DNA of 64,000 bases, from the NCBI GenBank assembly GCA_963576785.1, contig OY756147.1, forward strand, positions 1,922,001 to 1,986,000, written 5' to 3'. The position numbers and the translations under genes were made by a program. Shown here piece after piece: positions 20,620 to 31,774 of this stretch. Each line of letters begins with the position of its first letter. The stretch's first letter is position 1. Under the pieces are notes generated by a model that was given only the letters and a program-made list of their open reading frames with translations, was not told the origin of the DNA and searched no databases. The DNA is from Chlorophyllum brunneum. Lineage: Eukaryota > Basidiomycota > Agaricomycetes > Agaricales > Agaricaceae.

Positions 20620-22832
20620 TGCAGGGGGTTAGTCTGGCTTTGACTAGCTGGGGATAATGAGAAGGGGGGCAATGGGACTCCTTTGTTGGCTCTTAATTCG
20701 AGCACTTTGTTGGCATGCCAGTCGTGGTCAAATCGCTTCTTCCAGAACTGACACTTTCAGTCAGTAGTGAGGTGGTCTTTGCCACAGTTGGAGCATATAG
20801 CCTTATGAGGGCATGGTTCTCCGGCAGGGGTAGCCACAATAGGTGGGTCTGCTTTGTTGTTACCCTTACAGCAGTGGGCAAACAATCAGTGGTTGGCTGT
20901 AGAGTATGGTGCCTTGTAGTGTGCACAGGTGAATAGCCTTGCTCAGCAGCGGACTAAGGGGTGGCCCCATCTGCAGCATTTTCCACAGAATGGTACTCCC
21001 GGATTGGTGGTGGCCCTTCTGATGCAGAAGAGTCCTCCATAGATGTTGAGGAACTTATCCTCGATTTTGGCAATGTTGGACCCTGCTTTGGAGTCCCAGA
21101 TCTCAAACCATACTGTACAGGTGTCCGAGTGCTTGGAGTTGTGTTGTACCCGTGGCTGCGTCGTGAATTGCATGGTGTCAGAATGGATCGAATTTCTGAC
21201 ACTGGTGACCACATTGGCCTCTGTGAGAATCTGTCCTTGGGGCATGATGTAACTAATGTCCGTGACTTTTACAAACAATTTCAATTTTGGGAGGGATATG
21301 TTGCCCATGGTGACTCCTCCGAATTTATCTTTGAGCCATGCCTTGACGACGTTTAGCTCCATAGGGGTTAACACCTCCAAGGTGTGGACCATAAGGCCCA
21401 GCTTACCCTGTGAGGCGGCGATAATCCTCATCTTGGACTTCTCTGCTATGAGGCATGCATTCAGAGAGTCAATGATAGCCCCAAAGTTGGTAACGTTGGG
21501 TCCGGTGAGAAGGGGAATGATCACTTGCTTGCGCGATGGACCATTCAAAGTAGAGCAGATAGTGCCAGCTTTCTTAGCCGGCTTCTTGTTTGCAGGAAAG
21601 GAGGAGGAGGAGAAAGCAGCATCATACATTGCAACTATCTTCTCATTGGACAATTCCGGGAATTTGCTCACAAACTCCAAGATTTTGAGAGGGTCCTGGG
21701 TGTTTGTAGAAGGGGCAACGGCGGGAGTGGCATTGTTACCCTTTTTTTGCCGCAGCTATGGTGTAGGAAGTCTTTGTTCCTTCCTGGGGTTTCTTCGTGT
21801 CATTGGCACTGGGCTGAGACACCGGATTTTTGGTGGCCTTGGCAGGCACAATAGGGGGGGGGGAGGGGTAGGGGTTTTGGACATCTTCTGTCTGGCATTA
21901 GCGGTCTTCATGACCACCCCTTTGGGCTTCCGGCCCCCACGCTTCTTGTTGTTGACGACAGTCTTGAATTCCATCTCGGATATCATCTGCATGTCATCGT
22001 CGGAGATACCTGAATGAGTGACTTCATTGCCAGCTGGTGCGTCATCAATGGAGATACCCGAATGAGTGACGACACCAGGAGTGACAATATGCTCAACGAC
22101 CTCCATGTGGACATCATCAGGTTTGCGTGTGGAGCTTTGGGGGGCCACGCAGTGGAGGGGAGAAACATCCAGCTGGGGGGTTTCCTCAGCGTGGACAATA
22201 ATCTTACTGAAATTGACCCCCAACCAACTATGGAGGTCATTCTTCTTCTCATCGACAGCAACCTTGAGCCATCCCGCCTTCATCAAGGTCCCTGTTAGTT
22301 CCGTAAAGGCCTGTCCAAAAGCGAGGCCTTTGTCGCCACTCATGTTGAAGGTGTTGTAGGCTTTGACCCACTCTGAGATCTTGCCCACTTCCCTTACCAC
22401 ATCTTTGTAGTATTCTTCAGAAGCATCCCCTTGCTCCTCGTCTTCATGTTGGATTTTGGGTTCCAACTCTTCTTTGACCTGGTCTGCCCAGTCTTTTCCC
22501 GAGTAATACTGGTCACCATCTGGCCTTACCCATTTAGAAACTTGATGGATTGTTTTCTCTCCATCACCAGAGAGGAACATTGTGGACATTGGAGGTGTGG
22601 TCGATCTTCTGCTGAGGACCGATGGGGGAATCGTATTGCTGTAGGCCTGATCAGTAGGAACAACTGGCCTAGGTGCAGTTGGCGTCCTAGGGAATAGGAT
22701 GCCTGGAGGGGGCAGAGCCAGAGAGGCCGCGAATATGGAGGAGGCTGGAACATGTGTTGTGTCCCCGAAGACGTCTCCATCACTGTCAGGTGTAGGTCCT
22801 CTCAGAGAGAGATTAGAACGCAGTGCAGGCAT
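20617..22832 (-). pseudogene. LINE T5 ORF1, gag-like protein
   Basis: Starts MPALRSNLSLRGP at 22832. A C-run at 21852-21860 (plus-strand G-run) is followed by an out-of-frame stretch, and a second indel near 21745 restores the frame, so two frameshifts offset each other. The conserved part (EFVSKFPELSNEKIV, SRKQVIIPLLTGPN, GKLGLMVHTLEVL) is followed by CCHC knuckles beginning CGKCCRWGHPL, with a stop near 20943, and CSNCGKDH-type knuckles up to 20700. The stop codon TGA overlaps the ORF2 start in ATGA at 20616-20619. Confidence 0.87.
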
Positions 22833-22932
22833 GAAATGTATCCTAGTGCTATAGACTGGTACTGTATAATCGAGTTTTCGCAAATCGATGGTAGTGGTAT
22901 GAGTCAAAGAAGGGATGACTGGGGTCAAAATC

Positions 22933-23456
22933 ATTGTATCCCTAACTCTGTCGCCTACTTACAAAAAAAGTCCGCTGAACATGCCATTCAAACATGGCAA
23001 GCCATGTTTGGTTTTAAGAAATACAGCAGTAGCTCCTTCCTTCACCTGCCAGTGCGAGCAAACAGGGTCTCTGCTTTACCAATGCATATCAAATCTGGCC
23101 CTTGGATACAAGAATGCAGATACTAACCACAGCTCTTCACAAGAGCTTGTCGCACCATCCTATGTCACACCCCAATTGGAGAGTACTGTCTCAGGTTCTT
23201 CCCTAATGAGGAGTTGTCTTACTATCACTGCAATAATCAATTGGTTCAAACCAGGATGCACATCCTCTATCAGTGTCAGCATTTTGATCACCACTACAGT
23301 GTCAACAGTATCAAGAAGTTTGTTAACTTCCTACATCGCAACCCCGCTACTTTCAGTTTCCCTCCAGAACCTGATTGCCCTCATATCCGCACTAGTTCAA
23401 TAGCCCTGTTACATCATTGTCAAGCCCATCTGAGGTTCGGGTCTGTGCCCATGTGA
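22933..23456 (+). pseudogene. LINE T4 ORF2, C-terminal end
   Basis: Continuation of T4 after removal of T5: NSVAYL-type linker, HTWQAMFGFKKYSSSSFL, then a C-terminal zinc motif region (FPNEELSYYHCNNQ, first Cys changed to Tyr) and the final HLRFGSVPM stretch. At least two frameshifts. It is followed by the CT-rich 3' UTR and poly-A at 23896. Confidence 0.83.
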
Positions 23457-23911
23457 GTCCTTTTTTCTTTTTAAATTGTTCTTGTGCTTCCCCCGGTTAT
23501 GGACTTCAATTTCATTTCTCTATCTCTCCCTCGCTCGTCTACTATTATAATGTAGTTTTCATTCAAAATCCATTTTTCCTGTAGTATCTGGGTAAATGCC
23601 CTTCTACACACTAGTACTGTTTGTTGTTCTCCCTTGTGTTTACAAGTAGATAGTTTCCCTTCTATTGATTTCTCTCTCTCACTCTCTCTCTCTTCCGAAT
23701 TCTTTCTTTCTCTCTTCCTACTGTTCAACTTAGGTACCAAATATCTCTCTAGTATACATACTAGATGGCATCGAGTCTCATGGGGTTAGTGTACATTTAG
23801 TTTACTTTCCTTGCTCTGAACATTCTGTACGTTCTACCTATGTATGTATGTACATGCAGACTGTGATCGAGCATCACTATATAAATTGTTGAATTAAAAA
23901 AAAAAAAAAAA

Positions 23912-26900
23912 GGGTTGGGGTAGACTGAGCTGTCCATACCAATGATAATGGATTTGGGGTCCATCGTCGCATTCGTTGTTACATCATCCCAAAGTTGTTT
24001 CGAGAGGTGGGAGTCATCCCAGTTGAATCCTATAAAAGCTATATTAGTAGAAAAGCAGTCAAGTAACCTATGTCTGGGCCAAAGAGTCTTAGAAACAGAG
24101 TTGAAAGATCCTACATAACAAGTCTCAGGGGTGGGGCAGAAAATGTCCATCACAGCTCCAAGTGTCTTCTTCTTCTGAATCTCCATGAAATTCTTGATGT
24201 GAAGTTGATGGGGGAAAGCATGATACTCTTTCATCAATCTTGCTAGTATATGTTCATCATCCAAAGTATGAATCCTCGACGTTTGTCATTTGGCCAACTT
24301 GTGGAGATGTAGTTTAATGGGCATGAGCCCTGTGAGAGACTCAACACCACTGGTGGGAGAAGTACGGAATGCCCCAGTGATCCAAAGGGCTACTCTACAT
24401 TGCATTTTATTGAGGATTTCACAAGTTCCCTTAGTGTGGGATTGATCATGAAACCATAGTCAGTAACCATATGTCACTACTGGGACAACACACAATCTAT
24501 AGAGTAGTCTCTTATTGCAGGGGAAAAGGCCATGAACAGAGTTGTCTAACATCTTTATTGCCTTAATAGACAATATAGCTTTGGCAGAACAGTATTGGAT
24601 ATGTTCTTTGAATGAGAGTGTTCTGTCAAAATAGAACTTCGGTTTGAGGGGGGTACAACCTGTGAATGGGGGAGTTCCCAAGTCGATAGAAGGGTTGGAG
24701 TCCTGTCTTGCATGGGTAAAGTGCAAGACTTCGGACTTGCTGTGTTTGATAACAAGACCAAAATCACTCATGAGGCATTCCATCTCGCTATACATGTGTT
24801 GTAAGATCTCAACATTGCTTTTGAGAGTGGGGGATTGGACGATGAGGGTACCATCATATAAGATGTCAAAATTCCATTTGTTGCGATGAACTTCCATTCA
24901 AACATCAAATATTTGGAGGAGGGGAGCGAGATAGAGGGTAGAGAGAATAGGGCTAAGGGCTGAGCCTTGTCCTACTCCTACCACTGCATCAAATTCAGGG
25001 GAAGTTTTGTTATTCCATGAATAGGTAGTGTGTCTTTCTTTCAGGTAATTGTTGAAAAACATTGCAATTTGAGGGGGAAAACCTTGTTGTGTGCGGATGT
25101 TGGTGAGGAGATTGTGATTGAGGGAGGGGAAGAATTGGGCAACATCAAATGCTAAGACTGACATTTTCTTTTTCTTTGTCCAAGCTCCCTGGATGATATA
25201 GGTGAGGAAAAGACCTGTGCCCTCTGTAGATCTTTGCCTTATCGCCTCAAGTTGATGTGGGTGAAGGACTTTGAATTTCACTACCTTGAATTGCAATCTC
25301 TTGGCTAACATCTTCTTTATTAGTTTGCTGAGTGTGTTGAGTAGAACAATATGCCGAAATACCTTTGGAGTGGAGTAATCAGGTTTATTTGGTTTAGGAA
25401 TGATTACCAACATTGACTGTTTAAAGTGCAATGGCCAATGCCCAAAGGACAGGCATGTGCAGCTGATGCACAGGAACAGATTGGCATAGGTATCAATAGA
25501 GACAATCTGTTTGAGATGGGACCAGGACAAGTGATCTGGGCCAGGAGCGGAAGAATTCAAGGTATCCTTGAGTGACTCCATCATCTCTAAGAGAGAAAAG
25601 TTGACCCAAGTCCTATTCTCCATACCAATTGCTGGAGGCAGTTCTTCAAGGATATTTGCGTTGAATGGATGATTCTGTGCAGAGTTGTAATGGTGGTCAA
25701 GGGCAGTCCATAAACTGTCTGTTGTGAGGCAGGGCCATCCATTGTGGTGAATGGCTTCAGTTTCTGGGAGAGCTCTGCCTTTGGTCCACTTCCTGAGATC
25801 CCAGGGGTATTAGTTGTCAACCGAGATTTCTTGTATCTTCTTGTCAAAATATTCACTCTTGGTAGCCCATGTCTTTTTGTGAAAAGTGTTCCACTTCCGT
25901 TTGTTTCTTTGGTCTGCCTAGTGATCTACTAGAGCCCTTGAGCATTCTTCATTCCACCAAGTCTTGGACCTGTTGGTGATCTTGACCTTCTTCACGTTGC
26001 AATTCCAGGACCTGTCAAACAAAACTCCTAAATCTGCTACAGCTCTCTCCAGCTCATCCACAGTGTTTATTGGCCAGTTTTTGCTGTTTATCCCATCCAT
26101 AATATCCATCAGGAATTTGGTTTCTTCCTCAGAGCCCTTAGGAATTGTCATTCTCTCTATGACAATATCCATATGTGGAATAGGAAGTTGAATAAGAAAG
26201 GGGGCATGGTCAGAATTGTACCAATCACCATCCTGGATGCAATGAGTGGGAATGTGCGGAAGTGTTCCCAATGTGAAGAGAAGGTCAATGACCATATCTG
26301 GGAGATTGGGGTCTGATGCATAGCACATAGGCTTGGCAACAGACAGTATTGATCTCTCCAAGTTGAGAGCCTTGGTAACCATAAGCAGACAGTCTGCACT
26401 TGCAGGATGTTGATCCATTGAAGGGTCCCATCTCACAGATCAGATATTGATGTCACCACCCATCAGAAGAAAGGGCGGAAGTTCAAAAAGGTGCTCCTCA
26501 AGAAAGTAGAGCGCAGTGTTACAGCTGTCATTGTAAATGTTGAGTAGTAGAATTTCTTCTCCTCTGGCAAATAGCAAAATGCACATGAGGTCTCAATGAT
26601 TGATGATGTCCTTTCTGACAGAGGGTCAGAGTCATTTAAGCCAATTGTGAGCAAAAATGAGGACACAAGGGAGAGTTTGGTGAATTTCATTGACTGCCCT
26701 ACCAGGTCCTTCAGGCCAAGGTCAAAGTCTATGAGGAATACGCTGGCGTCCTACTTGAAGGACTTCTTCAGTGATAGTGGGGTACAAAAGTAAGGTCCAG
26801 TCTGGATGGATTGGACCTCCTACAAGGGGTGATCCATCGTTAGAGATGGGGGAGGGAATATCATGGAGGTATCTCCATGGGGGTTCTTGAATGAGGAGGA

Positions 26901-27010
26901 GGTCGACGTCATCTCTATGCATGAGGACTGTCTCCATCACTCCATATGACCTTCCAATATTGTAAGAGCAAACTTTCAACTCACTTAGAAGAGAGCAAGG
27001 GAGTCTGCCC
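23912..27010 (-). pseudogene. LINE T3 ORF2, endonuclease to RNase H
   Basis: Begins a few codons into ORF2 (RLPCSLLSELKVCSYNIGRS) at about 27010. The endonuclease has IQEPPWRYLHD and DHAPFLIQLPIP; RT has SAPGPDHLSW, FDVAQFFPSLNHNLL and GVGQGSALSP. At the catalytic site the sequence reads DILYDGTLI: a 12-base deletion near 24860 removes part of the FVDD motif. RNase H starts (IIIGMDSSVYPNP) and is cut by T4 at 23912. Many stops. Non-functional. Confidence 0.88.
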
Positions 27011-27022
27011 AGTGAACTCCTT

Positions 27023-29950
27023 GACAACCTTCAGAAATTGCCCATCCATCTCTTCCAACAGATCTAGAATTTTGACCAGATTGACCATAGCAAGACACCA
27101 TGCCATTGGGACAGTGCTACCCTCCAGGACTAGACACAATGATATTTCAGTGTGGATAATGTGATAGAAGCTAGTGATGTGTTCCACCATTCAAGCCAAA
27201 CAGATGAGAACTATCTCTACATTGACCTCCAAGTCAGCCAAGTCAGACAGTATTTCTTTCAGCATGTTGCAAAACATGACTGCAGGTGGCATGAGGTGTA
27301 CAAACTCATATCCATCATGAAAGGAATGCAAAATTAGCAACATAGTAAGAGAAATGCTATTACATAGATAAAATATGAGATATCTCCAGAATCAAGAATT
27401 ACTCACCATTTGACTATTCCAGCCATTTGTGCATCTAGCTGAAGCAACTGCATGCTGGAGTTGTTCTCATTGACCATGAAGTTGTCCAACAAACCAAGTA
27501 TCTGCTCCTTCAAGACTATTTCACTACCATTAATCATGCAGGTAAGTTCTACAGCCATTATCTCTATCCTCTTGAATTCTGACACAAGAGCCAAAAAATC
27601 ATGACCCCAACAAAGGATAGTACCATTGCAGTCCAGTACAGAGTCCTACATTCCAATGATGATAGGAGAGGAGACCAAGCAGACAACATACAAAATGCCC
27701 CACAATAGTAGAAAGAAAATACTAGCAAATCCATGTGAAATTGTGGATTTACTAGTATTCACTGCCTAAATTGTCCAAATCAGCAAGTGTACCTGAAATA
27801 GTAGTGTGATATACCAGTAGATAGTAGAGATCTAATACAAGATCTTTTCTGGCATCTTCAACATGTCCTTCACCCACAGAGGCCAATGCACCTAGCTGGC
27901 CATGGGGCAAACCACCTTCATGGAAGAGTCTGACTGAATCCTGCATGAGGAACAGTCTGACCAAGATTAGAGGGCAAGCTAGCCTAGCACTGAATAAATG
28001 AAGATTGTCAATACTTTGGTAACCAACCAAGTATTGTACAAGGCACTTACCACAAAACCCATGGCATCCTCAGGTAACACACTGGTTGCAGGCTGGGCAA
28101 TCAACCATGGATTCTGTGTAACTGATCAGGCAATGGAGAGGAATCCCAATTGAAACCTACTGCAGAACCAGTAGTATTCTGGGATAACTCACAAGTGTCC
28201 AGCAAGAACTTACCACCAGGAATAAATTGCATGCCACTGCCCTCACCTAAAAAACCAAGCATGTCAGGATACAAAAACCAAATGCAAGGAGACCAATACA
28301 CCAAGAAATACTAAAATCATAAAAGGTAGGGCCTGCATTGTTGGCTGTGATAGAGTCAAAGTTCCAAAATCTCTTTTTCATTGATAGGCAATTGGATATG
28401 TTGTGAGCATGAAAAGTATCAAAGACAGATCAGTCAGATTGATATGGCAGTAAAGAAACAGCAAACACATACTGAAATAATTTGGGCTACCAAGTGACCA
28501 CTAGAAGTACCTTTTGCAAATGATTGAGTGAAAGAGATATCCATCAAAGTTAAAATCCAACCAACCCATATAATCAACAAAGGGTGCTTTGTCATTGCCC
28601 CTGCTGGAAACCTGACAAGTAAAGGCTGGGGGTGGTGAGTGATAGACCATACCTACTGCCTTGAAAGAGTACATACAATAGTTGTGCAAAGCATGGGATT
28701 TGGACAGCATATCCTGCCACTTGTGAGTAAAGGCAAGGTGGGTTGCACTTGGGTCCAAAAAGTTATGACTGGAGTGGTTACAATAAAACTTAGCCATGTA
28801 AATATAGATACAGTTGATTAGCTGGAGGGAAAACTGGGAAAGTAAATGAGACCAGCACACCATATTTATGTGGATACTGAGGCTTCTGGATTTAGGCAGT
28901 GTTGTAGTAGATAAAGAAAATGAGAAAAAATACACCTATGTCTTTTAGCACTAGTGCAATCCTGCCTAGTATAGGTCCAACAGCCTCAAATTGGAAACAA
29001 GGGCCCTCCAAACCAGGACAAGCACTAGGACCAACTAACCTGAACATGTCAGCCTTTATATATAATGTACAACATTCATCAAAAGGGAGGACCAAAAGGT
29101 CTAACCAGGTCCAGCCAAGAGCAGTAGAAGGACAAATGTCTGCCACATGACTATACAAGATGAGAGGACACTATGTCTGCATCATCCAAACCAACACCAC
29201 CTGAAGCTGATTGGTGTTGAGACCAATCTGTGAGAGAATCTATGTATACATGGGGGTTATGGAGGTTTGGCCTGAGCAGCATACTTCTAGTGATAGCATT
29301 ATCTCATGTACAGCTCAGAACATTCTGGATCCCCAATATATACATATACTAGTGTACATATTATCAACATATCAACAAGTATGGTCACAAACAAGTATGG
29401 CTACAATAACTGTAAATTGAATTTCATTTGGTTTGCTGGTAGACATGCACCACACAAGAATCACTCCTGCTGAGAAATAAGAGTTGGAAAATGATCAAAG
29501 TGGAAAGCAATTATTTACCTTCTCCAGAGGCAAAGCCTAAAACAGCAAGTACCCTGAGGTATCACAGTAATTTGTCCTTGCATACACAAAGTGTCCAATG
29601 GCCTGCTCTACTGAGATAAGAGCAGGTAGGAGATGATCTTCTTCATAGAATAGATGTCCAACCACAAAGGCAAATTTGTGGCCATAGTGAAAGACAAGTG
29701 GATGCATTTGGTGTGGCTCTGCAGGCCTGAAAGGTTTAACCAGGAAGAATGTGGTCATAGTGCTGCCTCTGGCTTTATGTTGAAAAATTAGACTGTATAC
29801 CATCCACTATGTTGAGTATTACCATCAGGGCCCAAGTAAAACATGACAAGGCTATTGGGCTCTGATTGTTTCATAATCTTGTATGTAACCTGTGAGAAAG
29901 CTGAATTGTGGAAGACCACATTCTGTGGGATCTCTACCAAGGTAGGGCTG
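27023..29950 (-). pseudogene. Unidentified multi-exon coding relic
   Basis: Several stretches on the minus strand read like real protein: 29950-29800 (WNSPTLVEIPQNVVF, ending HSGWYTV), 29775-29540 (MTTFFLVKPFRPAEPHQMH..., a frameshift on), 29158-28925 (GWTWLDLLVLPFDECCTL), 28800-28520, 28304-28060, 27985-27755, 27594-27405 and 27365-27023. GT-AG introns are plausible: GTATGG...TTGTCAG near 28650-28612, and GTAAGTGCC...TTATTCAG near 28052-27985. The right edge is the gypsy G2 LTR at 29963; the left edge is LINE T3, beyond which the frame continues at 13303. No catalytic or zinc motif was found and I do not recognise the family. It may be a host gene or part of a large DNA element. Its exon structure is only sketched here. 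Confidence 0.5.
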
Positions 29951-29962
29951 TTCCAGTGATAC

Positions 29963-30275
29963 TGTTATGACCTTAGTCTAGGACTCAGGTTGCAAGTCTT
30001 TGGATAAAGACAAGGAAGTAGAGATAAGAGAAAAAGATGATACAATTGGTAAAGTGTAAGGAATATATCAAGTATTACTACACTTTATATACTAATAGTG
30101 TTTACTAAGAATAAGGGAACAGAGTAAAGAAGTCATAGGGAATGAGTGATATGAGTCAGAAGAAGTATGGCTTTACAGAGCAAAACAGGAGATGAAACAG
30201 ATAGATGTAAGACAGATAGTACATGAGGTAATGGGTGCATGATCAGAATAGAACAACTAAGAATAGTTCATAACA
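29963..30275 (-). repeat. 3' LTR of gypsy G2
   Basis: 313 bp from TGTTATGACC to CATAACA, clearly related to the G1 LTR, including TTGGTAAAGTGT and the TATA region. A purine-rich tract follows inside at 30276-30290. It abuts the unidentified coding relic on its left. Confidence 0.9.
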
Positions 30276-30380
30276 ATAACTCCCTTTTTATGTTCATGAC
30301 CCCATGAAATATAGTGAACTACTTGGCATCTTTTTCCTTGTGCAGGGTATTAATGAGTTGACATTTGGTTGGACTGATCA

Positions 30381-30993
30381 TCAGAGTTCCTGAATGGTAT
30401 CAGCATCCAATCCAGAAAGGAGCATGGTCTTGTTCTCCTCTAAAGAGAACAATAGTATGGCCTTGGAATATGGTAGTATCATTTGTTTAGCTGGGACTAG
30501 GTTATGAACTATTTCTTGCCAATAGTTGTCATCAAGTTGTCCTCTGTCTTTCAGCATGAGGTAGGATTGAGGTGGATTGAATATGACAGGTTTGGTTGGT
30601 GGGTCAAAATCAGGGATGTGGATTAGCAGGTGGCCTACTTCATCTCTCATATCTGGTTCCATTAATTGTCCAGCTACTGATTTTTCAATCCCTTCCATTT
30701 CTTTATCTAACTATTCCTGTTCATTTTCTTTGTGGTATGGTAGTTTGTTGGGTAATGTAATAGGAGTGTAAGAGTTGAGGTCCATTAGTCATCAGACTAA
30801 TTTGTATGTGGGGTTGTCAATAAGGTAGTTGAGTCTTTTGCCTATCATAACTAGGGCACTTTGGATACATTGCTTTGCATTGGTATGTACCAATATGTTG
30901 AGGTCGGTAGCTGCTTTATCCAGTAACTCCTTCATGAGCTTGTGTTTCTTGGTTGACATAGCAGCTAGGAGAGCTCTAACAGTGGTGACAAGT
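30381..30993 (-). pseudogene. Gypsy G2 ORF3, C-terminal two thirds
   Basis: Minus-strand frames at 31037-30792 and 30698-30381 correspond to the middle and end of the ORF3 found in G1. The middle contains SALVMIGKRLNYL, matching the G3 copy. The end contains DEVGHLLIHIPDFDPP, FNPPQSYLMLKDRGQ, NYWQEIVHNL and LFSLEENKTMLLSGLDADT. The N-terminus is lost at 30993, where LINE T6 begins. Stops are present between the two parts. Confidence 0.72.
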
Positions 30994-31768
30994 CCTACTG
31001 GCAGTATTGAGTCCCTTATGGGTCTCATGTCCATCAAGCTCCACCTGTGAAAGCTAGCAGAGCACTAGTTCTCATGCATCCACACTCTGGATGACAACCA
31101 TGCTCTTTTGAGGTTGACACAGGAATACCACTCTTCCCCACATCAACTTCACATTCAGAAATTCACAAAGACCCTTGGAGCTATTATAGACATTACCTGC
31201 ACTCCCAAGACTGTTAGCATGAAGTATTTTAATTCTATTAGCAAGACTGCTTGGCCTGGGTGTAGATTACTGGACAATTTCTCTAACAGAATCACTTTTA
31301 CAGGATTCAATCAGGACAACCCTGAACTCTTGAAACAGACTTGGAACAATGTAGTTTCAAAGACAATAAATGATATTACTTGACTCACTCAAATATACCT
31401 CAGTAGAACATATTTATGTCTTCACCAATTCTATCCAAGCCTCTAGGCTCTTATTGGACTGCTCAACTCACTTTTGCAAATGACAGTCCATCCTCACCTC
31501 TAAAGCACTCTGTGCTTGGTTCCTCAAATTGGATCATCACCAACTGACATTCTATCATACCCCATCCAAATGCAAGTTTGGCATTTAACACAAGACACAC
31601 AACTGGCTTCAAACAGTTGCCTGGCCCAACTGATGTCGAGATCAACAAATACCCCACTCCATTGATTATCTTTGACAGAAATCAGCCACACAAGCCCTCC
31701 ATACCTGGCAGGGCATGTTTTCCTTTGTGAACTACAGTAGTAGCTCCTTCCTCTATCTCAAGATACAA
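30994..31768 (+). pseudogene. LINE T6 ORF2 fragment, RNase H region
   Basis: Reads SPTGSIESLMGLMSIKLHL, then HNF-type linker (LTQEYHSSPHQLHIQKF), ITFTGFNQDNPELLKQTW and fragments of RNase H with numerous stops and deletions; the first catalytic Asp segment (GMDGSVHPN in other copies) is missing. It ends at SSSFLYLKIQ where S1 inserts. Heavily decayed. Confidence 0.75.
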
Positions 31769-31774
31769 AATGTC

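Larger units (their letters stand above)
16112..22917 (-). mobile_element. LINE T5, full-length Tad-like element (6.8 kb)
   Basis: T5 is a complete minus-strand LINE with a 15-bp target duplication at 16097-16111 and 22918-22932 that differs at one base (ACTGGGGTCGAAATC versus ...CAAAATC, a CpG-to-CpA transition). It has a 5' UTR of about 85 bp, ORF1, ORF2 overlapping ORF1 by ATGA, a 3' UTR of about 440 bp and a poly-A tail. With T7 it is one of two full-length copies. Domain order (ORF1 zinc knuckles; AP endonuclease, RT, RNase H) is that of the Tad clade. Confidence 0.93.
14147..23911 (+). mobile_element. LINE T4, 5'-truncated, interrupted by T5
   Basis: T4 is a plus-strand LINE made of 14147-16111 and 22933-23911, ending in poly-A at 23896-23911. 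The two halves join at GGGGTCGAAATC / GGGGTCAAAATC, the target duplication of T5. Its 5' end is truncated inside ORF2 just after the endonuclease. It sits in T3 without a visible target duplication and with loss of about 420 bp of T3, so insertion probably deleted target DNA. Confidence 0.87.
13316..27010 (-). mobile_element. LINE T3, 5'-truncated at ORF2 start, interrupted by T4
   Basis: T3 occupies 13316-14146 (3' end, poly-T on the plus strand from 13316) and 23912-27010 (start of ORF2 to RNase H). A 12-bp target duplication, AGTGAACTCCTT, is at 13304-13315 and 27011-27022, which proves the two pieces are one insertion. The 5' end is truncated within the first codons of ORF2. T4 is inserted between them, and about 420 bp of RNase H sequence that should lie between the pieces is missing. 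Its sequence is more degraded than T5 or T8. Confidence 0.9.
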
